A stretch of 33,998 bases of DNA from Bacilli bacterium (GCA_024695235.1 JAILIP010000027.1:1-33998), one strand, 5' to 3'; positions 8,272 to 18,241 are shown, counted from the first letter of the stretch. The notes: generated from the sequence alone by a model not told the origin. A program made the numbers and translations.

Positions 8272-10203
8272 TTATGGAAGATTAACTAAGATAAGAACAC
8301 TATCTTCTTTAAGAGTGATTTTTTGTTTTTTGTGGATGTTCTTATTAAAGATGACAACATCACTTTGATCAATTGGAGAATCAACTGCACTATCAGAAAG
8401 AGTAAGGGCATTTCCAACTGTGGATACAACATCTCCTACAACATTAACGACTGATGAAACTGCACCAGTGATACCTTGGATGATTGATTTTCTTTCTTTT
8501 AGACCAACCATACCAAGAAGCATGAGTTTTTCTTTGCTTGCTTCATATATTGATTCAACAAGTTCAGCTTTGGAGTTAAATGTGATTTCACCTTTAAAGG
8601 AGAGGATTTCTTTGGCTTGACGGATATCAAAGTCAAGCTTACCTTCACTACCTTCACTTGCCATAAGGATATCTTCATATAAAGATGTCTCAATTGGGTG
8701 AGCCATTAAGTTAGAGATATATAAGGCGACCATTTCATTCGCGACAATGACACCAGCGATATTTAAAGTTTGAAGGGAATATCTATTTGATGGGTCAAAT
8801 ACCTCCGCGAATATTTCAAGAGATTGATTCATCTCTTTATTTGTTTTGAGTTTGATGATGGTATCAATGACATTGCTATCAAGAGTTTCATCATCTGCTC
8901 TTTCATCAGATAAGACGAGGATTTTCTTTTTACCTTCGACCTTATTGATTTCAGAAACAAACTTATCAAGTTCAACATCAAATGGATATGGCTTTAAGGA
9001 TATCTTTCCTTTAGTGCCTATCTTATTGAAGATATTGATTTCCTCTTTAATTGCATGGAGTCTGATATTATCTCCAATGACAAATAAGGTGAAATCATTC
9101 TTGATGTAGTTTTGGACAAACGGAATAGCTTTTGATACAGGTTTATGTTTCACACCTGAATAAAGATCTCTTCTTTTATCAGCATAAAGGAACAAACGTT
9201 CCACTCCAAAGTCATTGTTATATCTTACAACTGGAAGAGCGTTGTTGTATTTTTGGAATGCTTCTTTAACAGTGAAATCTTTCTTTACTGAATAGAGGTT
9301 ACCCTTATTAAGGGAAAGAAGGTAGTAATAGACATCAGCAAAGGATGCATTGATAGATGATCTTCCTAAAGCACGTCCAACAATGACGTTTCTTGAGAAG
9401 ATTGAGATATTGAAATTCTTTAAATCAGAAGCTTCGGTTAAAGAGTTGATGTTCTTTGTAGCTTCTGGATTATCAGTTTCAATGATGATGTTACCTTTTT
9501 TAGCGGTGGATACCACGGACATGAGAAGTTTAAAGGAATCAACATCACCTTTATTGGATGTGTTGTTCCAAGTGGATGCACATAAAAGGACAATTGCTTC
9601 TGCTTTATCGATATTGATTTCACGAAGAGCTTTTCTACTTGATGGATTGGCTTGTTTTACAAAGACAGATAGTTTTTTCTTTTTTGTTCCTGTTTCAAGG
9701 AATAAAGTGTCAATTTGTTCAATGATTTGTTTTCTATCTTGATTAGAAAGAACCACGACAGTTTTTCTTCCTTCTAGATAAGAAAGATCACGTATGATAT
9801 TAGCGCCTATTGGTGACCAGTTAAGGATGACAAAGTGATGTTTGATTTTAACTTTGCCAACGTTATTGATTCTTTTATCAAACATATTTTGAAGCATCGA
9901 TGTTGCTAGACCAATAAGTGCACCTGTAAAGGAGATCATTTGGACAACAGCAAGAATGATCTTGATGATGATGACACCTTGTTTAGCATCATCATAGATG
10001 CCTCCAGAGTTCATCGTATAGATTGCTCCATATTCAAGAGCACCTAAATATGTTTCCCAATTAATCATTCCATCAGTTTGGATGTATGACATTAGTAAGG
10101 CTGCAATAGCGATGATGATAAGGTTCCAAATAATAAGCACACCCAAAATCATCAAATATGGATGTGAATAGTAGAAGATTTTTAATCTGTTTGGTTTTTT
10201 CAT
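8272..10203 (-). CDS. CASTOR/POLLUX-like ion channel protein, paralog 2
   Basis: TM1, pore-like loop (WETYLGALEYGAIYTMNSGGIYDD), TM2, then VGKVKIKHHFVILNWSPIGANIIRDLSYLEGRKTVVVLSNQDR; same architecture as 4807..6666. Confidence 0.82.
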   Translation of the reverse strand: MKKPNRLKIFYYSHPYLMILGVLIIWNLIIIAIAALLMSYIQTDGMINWETYLGALEYGAIYTMNSGGIYDDAKQGVIIIKIILAVVQMISFTGALIGLATSMLQNMFDKRINNVGKVKIKHHFVILNWSPIGANIIRDLSYLEGRKTVVVLSNQDRKQIIEQIDTLFLETGTKKKKLSVFVKQANPSSRKALREINIDKAEAIVLLCASTWNNTSNKGDVDSFKLLMSVVSTAKKGNIIIETDNPEATKNINSLTEASDLKNFNISIFSRNVIVGRALGRSSINASFADVYYYLLSLNKGNLYSVKKDFTVKEAFQKYNNALPVVRYNNDFGVERLFLYADKRRDLYSGVKHKPVSKAIPFVQNYIKNDFTLFVIGDNIRLHAIKEEINIFNKIGTKGKISLKPYPFDVELDKFVSEINKVEGKKKILVLSDERADDETLDSNVIDTIIKLKTNKEMNQSLEIFAEVFDPSNRYSLQTLNIAGVIVANEMVALYISNLMAHPIETSLYEDILMASEGSEGKLDFDIRQAKEILSFKGEITFNSKAELVESIYEASKEKLMLLGMVGLKERKSIIQGITGAVSSVVNVVGDVVSTVGNALTLSDSAVDSPIDQSDVVIFNKNIHKKQKITLKEDSVLILVNLP

Positions 10204-10322
10204 AATATATCCTCAAGCACATATATCATTTTAGAGAGTTTCCTTATCAATTTAAATCCGTTTATGAAGAAATAGCTTCAGTGGATGAGTTTCTTGTTAA
10301 TGCAAAACAATTTTAAAAAAAT

Positions 10323-10396
10323 TTACCTTTAATTAATTATATTAGTTAGCAGGATATCGATGATATATATAGTATTAATATGATTAATAAAGGTAA
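10323..10396. repeat. Long imperfect inverted repeat (about 21-22 nt arms, 31-nt spacer)
   Basis: Left TTACCTTTAATTAATTATATTA (10323-10344); right TAATATGATTAATAAAGGTAA (10376-10396), whose reverse complement TTACCTTTATTAATCATATTA matches with one gap and one substitution. Inner ATATC-GAT-GATAT hairpin. Confidence 0.75.
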
Positions 10397-10461
10397 CTTT
10401 AGTGGGCTTATTGACTCATCATTTTTCTTATGCGAATGTATATGGCGAAAGGAAGATATAA

Positions 10462-11127
10462 ATGATTTTTGTTACCGGCGACACTCATGGAGATATTGAT
10501 TTCAAAAAGTTGCTCCAACTAAAGGAGATGAACCTTTCTTTTGGTGACTATTTGATCATCTGTGGTGATGCAGGCATATGCTGGTCATCATTAAATTTTC
10601 AGCGCTTTCTTGATTTGTATAGAGGGATTGGCTGCACAACCATTTTCATTGATGGGAATCATGAAAACTTTGATATGTTAAAAGAATTTGAACTTGTTGA
10701 ATATTTGGGTGCAGTTATGCATAGAATCGATGAACATATTTTTCATGTTCTAAGAGGCGAGATTATGAAAATTGGAAACACAACTTTTCTATGCATTGGT
10801 GGTGCCGTTTCAATCGATAAGATGTATCGAATCAATCATGTTTCATGGTGGCTGGATGAAGAAATTTCAAATCACGATATTGATAATGCATTATACAATT
10901 TGGAAAAGATCAATTTTAAAGTTGATTATGTAATAACTCATTGTTGTGATTCACCTACTGTAACAAAGTCATTTGGTTTTAAAAGAGATGTGTGTACAGA
11001 TAAGTTAATGTTTATTGACAAACTCGTATCATACAAGCATTGGTATTTTGGTCATTATCACTTTGATAGAAAAATCAATGATAAGAAAACATGTTTGTAC
11101 CAAGAAATTATCAAACTGAACATCTAA
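10462..11127 (+). CDS. Metallophosphoesterase family protein
   Basis: MIFVTGDTHGDIDFKK, ICGDAGICW, FIDGNHENFDML, YVITHCCDSP, YFGHYHFD motifs; SD GAAAGGAAG upstream. Confidence 0.88.
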   Translation: MIFVTGDTHGDIDFKKLLQLKEMNLSFGDYLIICGDAGICWSSLNFQRFLDLYRGIGCTTIFIDGNHENFDMLKEFELVEYLGAVMHRIDEHIFHVLRGEIMKIGNTTFLCIGGAVSIDKMYRINHVSWWLDEEISNHDIDNALYNLEKINFKVDYVITHCCDSPTVTKSFGFKRDVCTDKLMFIDKLVSYKHWYFGHYHFDRKINDKKTCLYQEIIKLNI

Positions 11128-11161
11128 AAACATGACACACTGTGTAACAAATTGTTTAAAG

Positions 11162-11245
11162 AAAGGAGAGAAACAGTCCTTTACAAAAGTAAAATGTTCA
11201 TCTATTATTTAAGTGAAAATCCGTAAAAAGATTAAAACTACGGAT
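11162..11245 (+). promoter_or_regulatory. AbiE promoter flanked by two inverted repeats (putative AbiEi operators)
   Basis: TTTACA (11180-11185)-17 nt-TATTAT (11203-11208); IR AAAGGA/TCCTTT (11162-11167/11177-11182) touches -35; IR ATCCGTA/TACGGAT (11219-11225/11239-11245) lies just downstream of predicted +1. Confidence 0.55.
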
Positions 11246-11250
11246 AATTA

Positions 11251-11805
11251 GTGAAATTACTTATGATTTATAACTACGAAGAATGCTTAGCGCTGTTTGG
11301 AAGTAACTATTTTATTAAGAAAGCAATAAAAAGCTCGAAGATTTTTAAACTTAAAAACGGGTTATATTCAACAGAGAAGAAAGTCAAAGACATTGATATC
11401 TTTATTGCGAAGCATAAAAACTTTGTATTCACAATGGAGTCAGCACTTTATTATCACGGAATTAGTGATGTTGTGCCTGATCTATATGTTATTGCTACCG
11501 ATAAGGATGCTACTAAATATAAAGACAGTGACATAAAACAGTACTTTATGAATAACGGATTGATTAATATTGGTGCAACTGTTATTAGACACAACAATAT
11601 TGACATTCCTGTGTTTGATAAAGAAAGAATGTTGATTGAAGTTATCAGATATAAAAATAAACTCCCATTTGATTATTATAAGGAAGTCATTAGTTACTAC
11701 CGAAGTCATCTCTATGATATTGATTTCTCACTCGTATTGGACTATTTAAGATCATTTCCTAAAAAACAATTATTAGAGAAAACAATTCAATTAGAGGTAC
11801 TTTGA
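11251..11805 (+). CDS. AbiEi-family antitoxin-like protein (type IV TA system)
   Basis: Short N-terminal winged-helix-like region (YFIKKAIKSSKIFKLKNGLYS...) then FVFTMESALYYHGISDVVPDLYVIATDKD and DKERMLIEVIRYKNKLPFDYYKEVISYYR, typical of AbiEi-like proteins. GTG start 11251 (ATG 11263 is an alternative). Confidence 0.82.
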   Translation: MKLLMIYNYEECLALFGSNYFIKKAIKSSKIFKLKNGLYSTEKKVKDIDIFIAKHKNFVFTMESALYYHGISDVVPDLYVIATDKDATKYKDSDIKQYFMNNGLINIGATVIRHNNIDIPVFDKERMLIEVIRYKNKLPFDYYKEVISYYRSHLYDIDFSLVLDYLRSFPKKQLLEKTIQLEVL

Positions 11806-12608
11806 TGATTAACTTAGCAGAACTTAAAGAAATAATACGACAAGAAGAATCTAATGAAGAAAATATTGAGGCCAAGCTTTGCCAAGACATTATTTTAGAT
11901 TTGATTTCTAAAAGTAGATTTAACAAAAACATAACTATTAAAGGTGGAGTGGTTATGAGAAGTATTTCTAGCAATTCTAGAAGAGCCACTTTAGATTTGG
12001 ATATGGATTTAATCAGATATCCTTTAACAAATGCTGGGATTAGAACGTTAATCAAAGAACTTAATAATACTGATGGAATAAAAATCAAAACTATCGGCAA
12101 GATAGAAGAATTAAAGCATCAAGACTATAGTGGAAAAAGGGTACATGTTACTATAAGCGATGCTTTCAACAACAATTTGTCTAGCAAAATTGATATAGGC
12201 GTTCACAAATACTTTGCAATTAAACAGATAGACTATTGTTTTGATATTGCATCATCACAAGATGGTGCATCGTTATTAATCAACTCACTAGAACAAATGC
12301 TAACAGAAAAGTTAAAATCATTACTTCTCTTTGGCGCGTTATCAACAAGGTTCAAAGATATTTATGATATTTATTATCTATTTCATCATATTCATAAAGA
12401 TGACTTACTCAACTGTTTCAAAATGCTGATTTTTGATAATGAGACCATTAGAGAAAAGAACATAGATGATATTTTAGTTAGATTAAAAACTACGTTTGAT
12501 AGTGAATTTTATCTTACTAATCTAAATTCATCTAAGAAGAACTGGATTGGTGTTAACAACAAAGAAGTTCTTGAATATATTGTCAAATCAATTGAAGGAC
12601 TTAAATAA
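11805..12608 (+). CDS. AbiEii-family nucleotidyltransferase toxin
   Basis: Nucleotidyltransferase motif ITIKGGVVMRSISSNSRRATLDLDMDLIR; LEQMLTEKLKSLLLFGALSTRFKDIYDIYYL typical of AbiEii; TGATG overlap with upstream abiEi-like gene. Confidence 0.87.
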   Translation: MINLAELKEIIRQEESNEENIEAKLCQDIILDLISKSRFNKNITIKGGVVMRSISSNSRRATLDLDMDLIRYPLTNAGIRTLIKELNNTDGIKIKTIGKIEELKHQDYSGKRVHVTISDAFNNNLSSKIDIGVHKYFAIKQIDYCFDIASSQDGASLLINSLEQMLTEKLKSLLLFGALSTRFKDIYDIYYLFHHIHKDDLLNCFKMLIFDNETIREKNIDDILVRLKTTFDSEFYLTNLNSSKKNWIGVNNKEVLEYIVKSIEGLK

Positions 12609-12630
12609 CTGCCGATAAATAAAGTAAATG

Positions 12631-12639
12631 TGATATAAT
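12631..12639 (+). promoter_or_regulatory. Extended -10 promoter (TGATATAAT) immediately upstream of pth
   Basis: TG-A-TATAAT; TATAAT ends at 12639 and pth ATG is at 12649, so predicted 5' UTR is about 0-4 nt. Confidence 0.6.
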
Positions 12640-12648
12640 CCATTTACC

Positions 12649-13200
12649 ATGAAACTCATTGTTGGTTTAGGAAATCCTGGAAAAGAATACGCATTAACTC
12701 GCCACAACTGTGGCTTTCAAGTTATTGATGCTTTTGCTGATTTAGTAGGAGTGGATATCACTCGCGATGGATTTAAAGGAGTGTACACAAAGTTCACTCT
12801 TGATGATGAAGAAATCATTCTTTTTAAACCGATGACTTTCATGAATCTATCAGGAACAGCTGTTCAAGAGATTGTTCATTTTTATAAGATTCCTCTTGAA
12901 GATATCATCGTCATCTTTGATGATATGGCAATTGCTCCTGGAGAACTTCGCCTCCGTTTAAAAGGATCAAGTGGTGGCCAAAAAGGTATGCAAAACATCA
13001 TCGACAACCTTGGAAGCGAAGAAATTAAACGCATTAGAATCGGAATTGGAGAGCCTGAGTTTAATGCGATCGACTATGTCCTTGGTAAACCATCAAAAGA
13101 GGAAAGAGCCTTAATTGATGAAGCAATTGCTAAGGCAGTCAAAGCCTTAAAAGAAACTCTCCTATCCTCATTTGAAAAAGCAATGTGCGAGTATAATTAA
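12649..13200 (+). CDS. pth: Peptidyl-tRNA hydrolase
   Basis: MKLIVGLGNPGKEYALTRHNCGFQVIDAFA, FMNLSGTAV, VIFDDMAIAPGELRLRLKGSSGGQKGMQNI. Confidence 0.97.
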   Translation: MKLIVGLGNPGKEYALTRHNCGFQVIDAFADLVGVDITRDGFKGVYTKFTLDDEEIILFKPMTFMNLSGTAVQEIVHFYKIPLEDIIVIFDDMAIAPGELRLRLKGSSGGQKGMQNIIDNLGSEEIKRIRIGIGEPEFNAIDYVLGKPSKEERALIDEAIAKAVKALKETLLSSFEKAMCEYN

Positions 13201-13217
13201 AAAGTGAGGTGATACCC

Positions 13218-16200
13218 TTGACGAAAGATATTCTAAGTCTCGTCAAAAAATCAAACGCCTATACCTCCCTCCTTTCGAAAAAAGGAGATTTTGTCGTTGA
13301 TGATATCATTGGAATTTCACTTTTATTCTCCGCACTTTACCAAGATAAAAAAGGCAATTATTTGATAGTTGCCACTAATCTTTATAACGCTCAAAAAATA
13401 GCAGATTCAATTGCCTCATTTATTGGTGATGATAATGTTTTACTTTTCCCAAGCGATGACATTTTAAGGCTAGATCTTTTATCATCTTCAAAAGAGTTTT
13501 TATCACAACGAATTTATGTGTTAAATGAGTTACTCAAAAACAAGAAAAAAGTGGTGGTCACTCATCTTACATCTTTAATCACCCCTTTACCAAGCAAAGT
13601 TGAATATAAAGACTCAATTATCAACCTCAAAGTTGGTGATCAAATTGATCCAGAAAGCCTCAAAGAAAAACTTGTTAAATCAGGTTATTTAAGAGTGAAC
13701 AAAGTTGATCAAACTTTTGAGTTTGCGTCACGTGGAGATATCATAGATATCTTTTCCGTAAATTATCCACATCCAATTCGTATCGAATTCTTTGGAGATG
13801 AGATAGATTCAATTCGCTTTTTCGATATCGCTACTCAGTCTAGTGACACCAAAGTTGAAGAGGTTGAAATATTGCCTGCTACAGATGCCTTAATCAAGGA
13901 CGATGAAATAGAAAAATTTAGACAAAATTTAAGCGAACAAGTACGTAAAGATAGAGAGTTTTTATCTGACGAAAAAGGCGATGAACTTGCACGTCAATCT
14001 CAACTAGATTTTGAGAACATTTCCGAAAGAAAATTCACCCCCAGAATTTATAAGTACTATCGCTATATCAAAAACACAATTAACTCACTCACAAACTACA
14101 TTGATGCTGATATAACTTTCATTGCCAACAAGAAACAATTTGATGCTACATATGAGTTCGTATCCAACGAAGCTCGCGAATATTTAAGTGAGGCATCATC
14201 TAAAGGAAAGATCATTTCTCATCTTGAGTTATATCTTGATCTCAAGAGTGTTCTTAAGAATGAAAAATGTTTATTACATGCGAACGAATTCAAGATTGGA
14301 TATAACGATGTTGTTTTCAACACTCATCCAATCGTATATTCAAATGCAAATATTTCTGATTTAAAAATCATCATTGATTCATATCTATCAACATCTGAAA
14401 AACTTCTCCTATCAGTTTCAAACAAGAAACAGTTAGAAACTTTAGAGAATCTTCTAAAAGAAAATAAATATGAATATGAAGTGTCTGATAGTCTAACTAT
14501 TCCAAATACAAAGATTGGGATATCACTTTTCCCTCTAGAAGAAGGATTTGAACTTCCAGATGAAAAAGTCACAGTTATATCAAGCAAAGAACTATTCGGA
14601 TATCAAAATAAATCATCTAGATTCATGTCTCATTTTAAAGAGGCAATCATCATTAAAAACTATGATGATTTAAAACCAGGCGACTTTGTCGTTCATGAAT
14701 ATTATGGAATTGGTAAATTCTTAGAAGTTCAAACAACAGAGATTTCTGGTGTGCATCGTGACTTCTTAAGAATTCAATATGCCGGTAGTGATGTACTAAG
14801 TGTTCCTTTATCTCAATTTAGACTAGTTAGAAAATATGCTGGTAGAGAAGGGGCAGAACCAAAACTATCTCATTTAAATGGAACATCTTGGGAGAAAACA
14901 AAATCTCGCATCAAAGAAAGAGTCAATCTTCTTGCAGATAGACTATATCAACTATATTCCGAAAGAGCCCATATCAAAGGTCACGCCTTCTCTTGTGATG
15001 ATGAATTCCAAACACAATTCGAAAATGAATTTCCGTATGAACTCACCAAAGATCAACAAGTATCTTTGGCAGAAATCAAAAAGGACATGGAAAGCGAATA
15101 TGTCATGGATCGTCTATTATGTGGAGATGTTGGCTTTGGTAAAACCGAAGTTGCGTTCCGTGCGGCATTCAAAGCTATCCTTGATGGTAAGCAAGTTGCT
15201 ATCCTTTGCCCGACCACATTACTTGCAAGACAACATTATGAAAATGCAGTGGAGAGATTTAGAAATTTCGATGTTAATGTTGCGGTTATATCTCGTCTAA
15301 TTCCAGAGAAAAAACAAAAAGAATATATCAAAGATATAAAATCAGGAAAAGTTCACCTTGTAATAGGCACACATAGACTGCTAAGTAAAGATTTTGAATT
15401 CAAAGATTTAGGTCTACTCATTGTTGATGAAGAACAACGTTTTGGAGTGGAACAAAAAGAACTAATTAAAGAGCTCAAGAGCAATGTAGATGTTCTTTCG
15501 TTAAGTGCCACCCCAATTCCAAGAACACTTCAAATGTCACTTATTGGAGTGAGACCAGTTTCTCAAATCAATACACCTCCAACAAGTAGATCTACAATTC
15601 AAACATATGTCGCCCCATATCAAAGCGATATTGTTCGTGAACTAATTGAAAGAGAACTTGCTAGAAAAGGACAAGTTTTCTATGTCCACAATGTTGTTAG
15701 CACAATCGCAGCAACCGCAAATAAACTTCAACGTCAAATTCCTAATGCAACAGTAGGTGTTGTTCACGGAAAGATGGAAAAAGATGAAATCGAAGATGTC
15801 ATGATGCGCTTCTACGCTGGGGAAATAGATGTTCTTGTAGCAACTTCAATCATTGAAAATGGAATTGATGTTCCGAATGCTAACCTAATCATTGTTGAAG
15901 ACGCTGATCATTTTGGTCTTGCTCAGCTATATCAAATCAAAGGACGTGTTGGTAGGGGAGATAGAATTGCTTACGCTTATCTTTTCTATCGTGAACAAAA
16001 ATCATTATCCGCAATTGCAGAAAAACGTCTAAAAGCCATTCAAGACTTCGCTGAACTAGGAAGTGGATATAAGATTTCTCAAAGAGACCTCATGATTAGA
16101 GGAGCGGGAGATATCCTTGGTCCAGAACAAGCAGGTTTTATTGATACAGTTGGTCTAGATTTATATCTCAAGATGCTAAACGAAGTAATGGAAGAAAGAA

Positions 16201-16691
16201 AAACTGGTCAACCAGTTACTCCTCCTCAACCAGTTAAGATCTTTAAAATTGATGCTTATATTCCAGATGGATATGCATCAGTAGAAGATAAGATTGAGTT
16301 ATATCAAAAGATTGAAAACGCATCATCATTAAGTGATTTAAATGAAATCAAAAAACACATTAGAGATGTTCACGGACGTCTACCAGATGAAGTAATACTT
16401 CTTATAAAGAAGAGAAGACTAGATATTCTCCTAGAAGGTGAAGAGTTCTCTGGAGTAAAAGAATATCCAGATTCAATTGAAGTTACACTATCTAAGAAAT
16501 TCTCAAACATTGAAGGAATTGGTAACATGCTTTTTGAAGCACTTTCTTCAATGCTTGATAAAATCAAAGTCACATATCTACAAAAGACTCTTAGAATTCG
16601 AGTGCTCAAGAAAGATAACTGGCTACTTAGTTTAGAAACACTTGTAGATACAGTCGTGGAATTATATAAACGATTTTCTAAAAGAAAGTGA
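13218..16691 (+). CDS. mfd: Transcription-repair coupling factor
   Basis: [14 protein letters not shown] (RNAP-interaction domain), [57 protein letters not shown] at 13218 with GAGGTGAT SD preferred over GTG 13209. Confidence 0.97.
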   Translation: MTKDILSLVKKSNAYTSLLSKKGDFVVDDIIGISLLFSALYQDKKGNYLIVATNLYNAQKIADSIASFIGDDNVLLFPSDDILRLDLLSSSKEFLSQRIYVLNELLKNKKKVVVTHLTSLITPLPSKVEYKDSIINLKVGDQIDPESLKEKLVKSGYLRVNKVDQTFEFASRGDIIDIFSVNYPHPIRIEFFGDEIDSIRFFDIATQSSDTKVEEVEILPATDALIKDDEIEKFRQNLSEQVRKDREFLSDEKGDELARQSQLDFENISERKFTPRIYKYYRYIKNTINSLTNYIDADITFIANKKQFDATYEFVSNEAREYLSEASSKGKIISHLELYLDLKSVLKNEKCLLHANEFKIGYNDVVFNTHPIVYSNANISDLKIIIDSYLSTSEKLLLSVSNKKQLETLENLLKENKYEYEVSDSLTIPNTKIGISLFPLEEGFELPDEKVTVISSKELFGYQNKSSRFMSHFKEAIIIKNYDDLKPGDFVVHEYYGIGKFLEVQTTEISGVHRDFLRIQYAGSDVLSVPLSQFRLVRKYAGREGAEPKLSHLNGTSWEKTKSRIKERVNLLADRLYQLYSERAHIKGHAFSCDDEFQTQFENEFPYELTKDQQVSLAEIKKDMESEYVMDRLLCGDVGFGKTEVAFRAAFKAILDGKQVAILCPTTLLARQHYENAVERFRNFDVNVAVISRLIPEKKQKEYIKDIKSGKVHLVIGTHRLLSKDFEFKDLGLLIVDEEQRFGVEQKELIKELKSNVDVLSLSATPIPRTLQMSLIGVRPVSQINTPPTSRSTIQTYVAPYQSDIVRELIERELARKGQVFYVHNVVSTIAATANKLQRQIPNATVGVVHGKMEKDEIEDVMMRFYAGEIDVLVATSIIENGIDVPNANLIIVEDADHFGLAQLYQIKGRVGRGDRIAYAYLFYREQKSLSAIAEKRLKAIQDFAELGSGYKISQRDLMIRGAGDILGPEQAGFIDTVGLDLYLKMLNEVMEERKTGQPVTPPQPVKIFKIDAYIPDGYASVEDKIELYQKIENASSLSDLNEIKKHIRDVHGRLPDEVILLIKKRRLDILLEGEEFSGVKEYPDSIEVTLSKKFSNIEGIGNMLFEALSSMLDKIKVTYLQKTLRIRVLKKDNWLLSLETLVDTVVELYKRFSKRK

Positions 16692-16703
16692 TAAGATATA
16701 TCT

Positions 16704-16958
16704 ATGCGTTTAGATAAATATTTAAAAGTATCTCGAATCATCAAAAGAAGAACCGTTGCTAAAGAAGTTGTAGATAATGGTCATGTTTTACTAAACGATA
16801 AACCATGCAAAGCATCTACGAACGTTAACGTTGGAGATACTTTAACTATTTCTCTAAAAGGACATAAGTATTTCTATAAAATCGAAAATGTCTTTGAATA
16901 TGCAACAGAAGAAAAAGCTTTGAGCATGTATTCACTTATCAAGGAGGAAACCCTATGA
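16704..16958 (+). CDS. rqcP: S4-domain RNA-binding protein, RqcP/YabO-like
   Basis: MRLDKYLKVSRIIKRRTVAKEVVDNGHVLLNDKPCKASTNVNVGDTLTI; located between mfd and tilS. Confidence 0.88.
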   Translation: MRLDKYLKVSRIIKRRTVAKEVVDNGHVLLNDKPCKASTNVNVGDTLTISLKGHKYFYKIENVFEYATEEKALSMYSLIKEETL

Positions 16959-18181
16959 AAGTGAAACTAAATCTCAAACATAATCAAACATATCTTCTCG
17001 CGTGTTCTTATGGACCAGATTCAATGTTTTTGTTTCATCATCTTCTAAAGAAGAAAGCAAATTTTATTGTATGTCACGTTAATTACCATAAACGTCCAGA
17101 ATCTAATCAAGAAGAAGAGTCACTAAAGAAGTTCTGTAAAGATCATAATGTTCTTTTTGAAGTGCTTGATACATCAAAGATGAAATGCTCTGGAAACTTC
17201 CAAGCTTGGGCGAGAGATGTTAGATATGATTTCTTTAAGAAATGTTATGATAAATATAAAGCATCTGTTCTTTTAGTTGCTCATCAACAAGATGATGTCA
17301 TTGAAACATACTGTATCCAAAAAAGACGTATGGCTTTTGTCCATGCTTGGGGTATTGCTACATATTCAAAAGTTAATGGGATGAATGTGTATCGTCCACT
17401 TCTAAATCTTTCAAAGAAAGAAATTCAAGAATTTAACGATAAAAATTCTGTTCCGTATGCGATTGATTCATCGAACTTAAAAGATGACTACGAACGTAAC
17501 TCACTTAGACATCATTATGTGTCACAAATTTCTATGGAAGAAAGACAAAAACTCATTGATGAAATTGCTAAAGAAAACAAAGCCTTAAATGATATTAAAA
17601 ACAAAGTTTCTCCACTTATTTCATCTCAAAATAAACTAAGTGTGGAAGCTGCAAAATCATTATCATTTGAAGAGTTTGCCCAAGCATTATTCATCATCCT
17701 TGATAATGAAGGAATTGACTCACCAATTTCCTTAAAACAAATTAGAGATTTCATGAACAATCTCATTTCTGCTAAATCAAATATTGCCATTCCTTTAGGA
17801 AATGATGTCACATATTACCAAGAATATGGTGATATCTGCATTCGCAAAGAAGCTAAACCATATATCTACACGATTGAATCTCCAACTATGTTAGATGTTG
17901 ATGAGTTCTACATTGATTTATCTTTTGGAGGAGAAGATCGAAATATTCATCAAGATGACTATCCTATCTATATTCGCTCACCAAAAGAAAACGATACATA
18001 CAAAATCAAAAATTATGAGGCCTCAATCAACCGTCTATTTATTGATTGGAAGATGCCACCTCATCTAAGAAAGGTGTGGCCTGTTATTGAAAATAAAGAC
18101 GGTAAGATTATCTACATTCCTAGATACAAAAAGGAGTATGTTGATAATCATAAAACCCCATTTAAGATTAAATTAAATTAG
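16955..18181 (+). CDS. tilS: tRNA(Ile)-lysidine synthase
   Basis: PP-loop-like SYGPDSMFLFHHL, VCHVNYHKRPES, AHQQDDVIETY, C-terminal TilS-like RLFIDWKMPPHLRKVWPVIENKDGKIIYIP; ATGA overlap with rqcP. Confidence 0.88.
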   Translation: MKVKLNLKHNQTYLLACSYGPDSMFLFHHLLKKKANFIVCHVNYHKRPESNQEEESLKKFCKDHNVLFEVLDTSKMKCSGNFQAWARDVRYDFFKKCYDKYKASVLLVAHQQDDVIETYCIQKRRMAFVHAWGIATYSKVNGMNVYRPLLNLSKKEIQEFNDKNSVPYAIDSSNLKDDYERNSLRHHYVSQISMEERQKLIDEIAKENKALNDIKNKVSPLISSQNKLSVEAAKSLSFEEFAQALFIILDNEGIDSPISLKQIRDFMNNLISAKSNIAIPLGNDVTYYQEYGDICIRKEAKPYIYTIESPTMLDVDEFYIDLSFGGEDRNIHQDDYPIYIRSPKENDTYKIKNYEASINRLFIDWKMPPHLRKVWPVIENKDGKIIYIPRYKKEYVDNHKTPFKIKLN

Positions 18182-18182
18182 T

Positions 18183-18210
18183 CTCAATTATTCCCGTAAT
18201 TGAGCGTTTT
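18183..18210 (+). terminator. Possible weak terminator after tilS
   Basis: CTCAATTA-TTCCCG-TAATTGAG (18183-18204) followed by CGTTTT; short U tract. Confidence 0.4.
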
Positions 18211-18213
18211 GCA

Positions 18214-18241
18214 TTTACAAAAGCGCGAAACTTGTTATTAT
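18214..18241 (+). promoter_or_regulatory. Promoter of ftsH
   Basis: TTTACA (18214-18219)-16 nt-TATTAT (18236-18241) with TG extended -10. Confidence 0.5.

Noticed and set aside
8420-9742. Plus-strand ORFs antisense to the second channel gene
   Set aside because: Shadow ORFs of a well-supported minus-strand coding gene; no family motifs or SDs.
12649-18181. Possible Mollicutes recoding of TGA as Trp
   Set aside because: TGA ends mfd, rqcP and the AbiEi-like and HTH-DUF3990 genes at sensible positions and Trp is TGG throughout.
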